From Alphaproteobacteria bacterium (lineage in GTDB: Bacteria > Pseudomonadota > Alphaproteobacteria > UBA9219), in contig JAQUUS010000062.1 of NCBI GenBank assembly GCA_028693775.1, positions 1 through 7,799 of the forward strand: a DNA stretch of 7,799 nucleotides, in the 5' to 3' direction. Position 1 is the first letter of the stretch. Each line of letters opens with the position of its first letter. This document shows, piece by piece, positions 6,710 through 7,799 of the stretch. Position numbers and translations under genes: made by a program. The notes beneath the pieces are model-generated. The model searched no databases and was not told the origin of the DNA. It saw nothing but the letters and a program-made list of their open reading frames with translations.

Positions 6710-7369
6710 ATGATGAACACGTCCCCGATGACTCTCCTCGAAGAATTCCTTCTTCTGGCGCTTAACGCCCAAACGGGGAGGTTCCACCCCATCGACAGCG
6801 CCATCCTGAACCGCACGGCCGCAAGCGCGGTCCTGATGGAACTCGCCCTGCGCAACCGGATTGATTACGATCTGAGAGACATGTTCTCCGTCGATTCGAC
6901 GCCGACCGGGGACGATATCCTCGATCCCGTCATCAACCTGATTTCCCAAGCCCCCGTCCTGACGCCCAACTCGACCATCTACTGGCTCGGCAAGCTTTCG
7001 GACGAAGGCGAAGCGATCGTCAAAAAAGGCCTCGCCCGCCTCGAAAAACGGGGCCTTGTCGGACAGGCCACGCTCGGATTTTTCTGGATGTTCGGCATGG
7101 CAGCCCAACCGACCGTCAACGCAGCCAAGCAAAACGAAGCCAAGGCCGCGCTTCTGGACGGTATGTCCAAAGACAAGATCCCGTCGGCGCGCAACGTCCT
7201 TTTGGCCGGGCTTGCCGACTCGTGCGACCTGTTCCGCTATATCCTGAGCGAAGACGAGGCCCGGATTTTTGCGCCGCGCATCGCCGAGGTCTCTCATATG
7301 GATCTCATCAGCCAAGCGTCCAAAAGCCTCTCGACCGACGAACCCCTCGCCGCCGCAGCCGGAAGATAG
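6710..7369 (+). CDS. GPP34 family protein (GOLPH3/VPS74-like)
   Basis: This is a 219-residue protein of the GPP34 family, known in eukaryotes as GOLPH3/VPS74, a peripheral Golgi protein that binds PI4P and glycosyltransferase tails. Recognised by eye against human GOLPH3: MTLLEEFLLLALNAQTG (7-23), AVLMELALRNRI (40-51), STPTGDDILD (63-72), a helix ending RLEKRGLV (near 110-117) and ARNVLLAGLADSCDLF (near 164-179). The eukaryotic PI4P contacts (a Trp and Arg in the first loop, two Arg before the beta-hairpin) appear replaced, so lipid binding of that kind is not supported. No signal peptide or membrane helix is seen, so it is probably cytosolic or peripheral. GGTAGG lies 8 nt before the ATG at 6710; the ATG at 6713 is an alternative start. 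The function in bacteria is unknown to me. Confidence 0.85.
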   Translation: MMNTSPMTLLEEFLLLALNAQTGRFHPIDSAILNRTAASAVLMELALRNRIDYDLRDMFSVDSTPTGDDILDPVINLISQAPVLTPNSTIYWLGKLSDEGEAIVKKGLARLEKRGLVGQATLGFFWMFGMAAQPTVNAAKQNEAKAALLDGMSKDKIPSARNVLLAGLADSCDLFRYILSEDEARIFAPRIAEVSHMDLISQASKSLSTDEPLAAAAGR

Positions 7370-7392
7370 CGGATTTCCGATCCGCCGTTTTT
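7369..7392 (+). terminator. Intrinsic terminator after the GPP34 gene
   Basis: A 6-bp GC-rich stem, GCGGAT (7369-7374) and ATCCGC (7380-7385) with loop TTCCG, is followed two bases later by TTTTT (7388-7392). The stem begins at the last base of the stop codon. The short T-run makes it moderate in quality. It suggests the nuclease-like gene starting 24 nt later is at least partly uncoupled from the GPP34 transcript. Confidence 0.5.
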
Positions 7393-7415
7393 CCAGAACA
7401 ACCGGAATTACGTTT

Positions 7416-7799
7416 ATGAGAAAATACCTCCCGACACTTCTGCTTGCGTTTCTGACTGCGGCGACAGCCTCGGCGCAAGAGGCCCCTCCTCCGCGCCGCA
7501 TGCCCCGGACGCCGGTCAAAAGCGCGACGCTCGAAGACCGGGAAGTCATCCCACCGTCACGCCAGCTTTCGGGCCACGCAACCATCATCGACGGAGAGCG
7601 CCTGCGCATCGGAAAAACCGATATGCGCCTGTTCGGAATCGTCCCCCCCCAGCTCTCGGCCAGTTTCGGGCCGCAAGCGCGCTCTGTCCTCGACTCTCTC
7701 GCGAACGGCCAGATCCTGACCTGTAAAATCCGCGACCGCGATCACGACAAGAGACTTCTGGCGACCTGCATCAACGGCAACAATGTGGACGACGCGCAC
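7416..7799 (+). CDS. Exported staphylococcal-nuclease-like protein (partial, runs off right edge)
   Basis: An open frame from the ATG at 7416 continues to the window end without a stop (128 codons). CGGAA lies about 8 nt upstream of the start. Residues 1-20 are a classical signal peptide ending in ASA, so the product is exported. A Pro/Arg-rich linker follows to about residue 50. From 53 the sequence matches the SNase (thermonuclease) OB-fold: GHATIIDGERLRIG, MRLFGIVPPQ (70-79), SFGPQARSVLDSL, and LTCKIRDRDHDKRLLATC (101-118). Cys103 and Cys118 probably form the disulfide common in exported members. Aligned by eye to S. aureus nuclease, Arg35 and Arg87 are kept (Arg71, Arg113), but Asp21 is Glu61, Asp40 is Val76 and catalytic Glu43 is Gln79. 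It may therefore be a non-catalytic or altered family member. The C-terminal part is outside the window. Confidence 0.8.
   Translation, partial: MRKYLPTLLLAFLTAATASAQEAPPPRRMPRTPVKSATLEDREVIPPSRQLSGHATIIDGERLRIGKTDMRLFGIVPPQLSASFGPQARSVLDSLANGQILTCKIRDRDHDKRLLATCINGNNVDDAH

Noticed and set aside
6704..7609. A 301-codon open frame on the minus strand opposite the GPP34 and nuclease-like genes.
   Set aside because: It overlaps two recognisable plus-strand genes and their intergenic terminator, and its translation has no familiar motif.

Overview
The window looks like a stretch of chromosome from a Gram-negative bacterium, most likely an alphaproteobacterium. The evidence is: two lipid A/Kdo genes (lpxK, waaA) adjacent on one strand, an exported Slt-type lytic transglycosylase, and a family 4 uracil-DNA glycosylase of the kind with a tryptophan where the third cluster cysteine usually sits. 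Coding regions are moderately GC-rich with GC-rich third positions. This gives several long antisense open frames (opposite the transglycosylase, WaaA and the GPP34 gene) that are shadows, not genes. The taxonomic placement is inference; no rRNA or complete tRNA is present.

Layout. Positions 1-159 hold two copies of a 73-bp repeat, 86 bp apart. Read on the minus strand, each copy is the 5' half of a tRNA (acceptor strand, complete D arm, start of the anticodon stem) followed by two short tetraloop hairpins in place of a 3' half. The array may continue beyond the left edge. Positions 242-3074 carry a uracil-DNA glycosylase and a lytic transglycosylase on the plus strand. Positions 3097-3307 contain what looks like a small gene broken by one frameshift. 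On the minus strand, waaA (5729 to 4467) and then lpxK (4292 to 3312) form a lipopolysaccharide core/lipid A module, converging on the transglycosylase. From 5898 the plus strand carries a VIT1/CCC1-type metal transporter, a GPP34 (GOLPH3/VPS74-like) protein, and the first 128 codons of an exported staphylococcal-nuclease-like protein that runs off the right edge.

How the genes work together. WaaA and LpxK act in the same envelope pathway: LpxK 4'-phosphorylates the lipid A disaccharide and WaaA then adds Kdo. The transglycosylase works on periplasmic peptidoglycan, so the middle of the window is envelope-related. The glycosylase (DNA repair), the transporter, the GPP34 protein and the nuclease-like protein have no evident shared pathway. 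A hairpin with a T-run separates the GPP34 gene from the nuclease-like gene.

I see no clear new multi-gene system. The items most worth a second look are the tRNA-half tandem repeat, the GPP34 homologue that lacks the eukaryotic PI4P-binding residues, and the nuclease-like protein with substituted metal-binding and catalytic positions.
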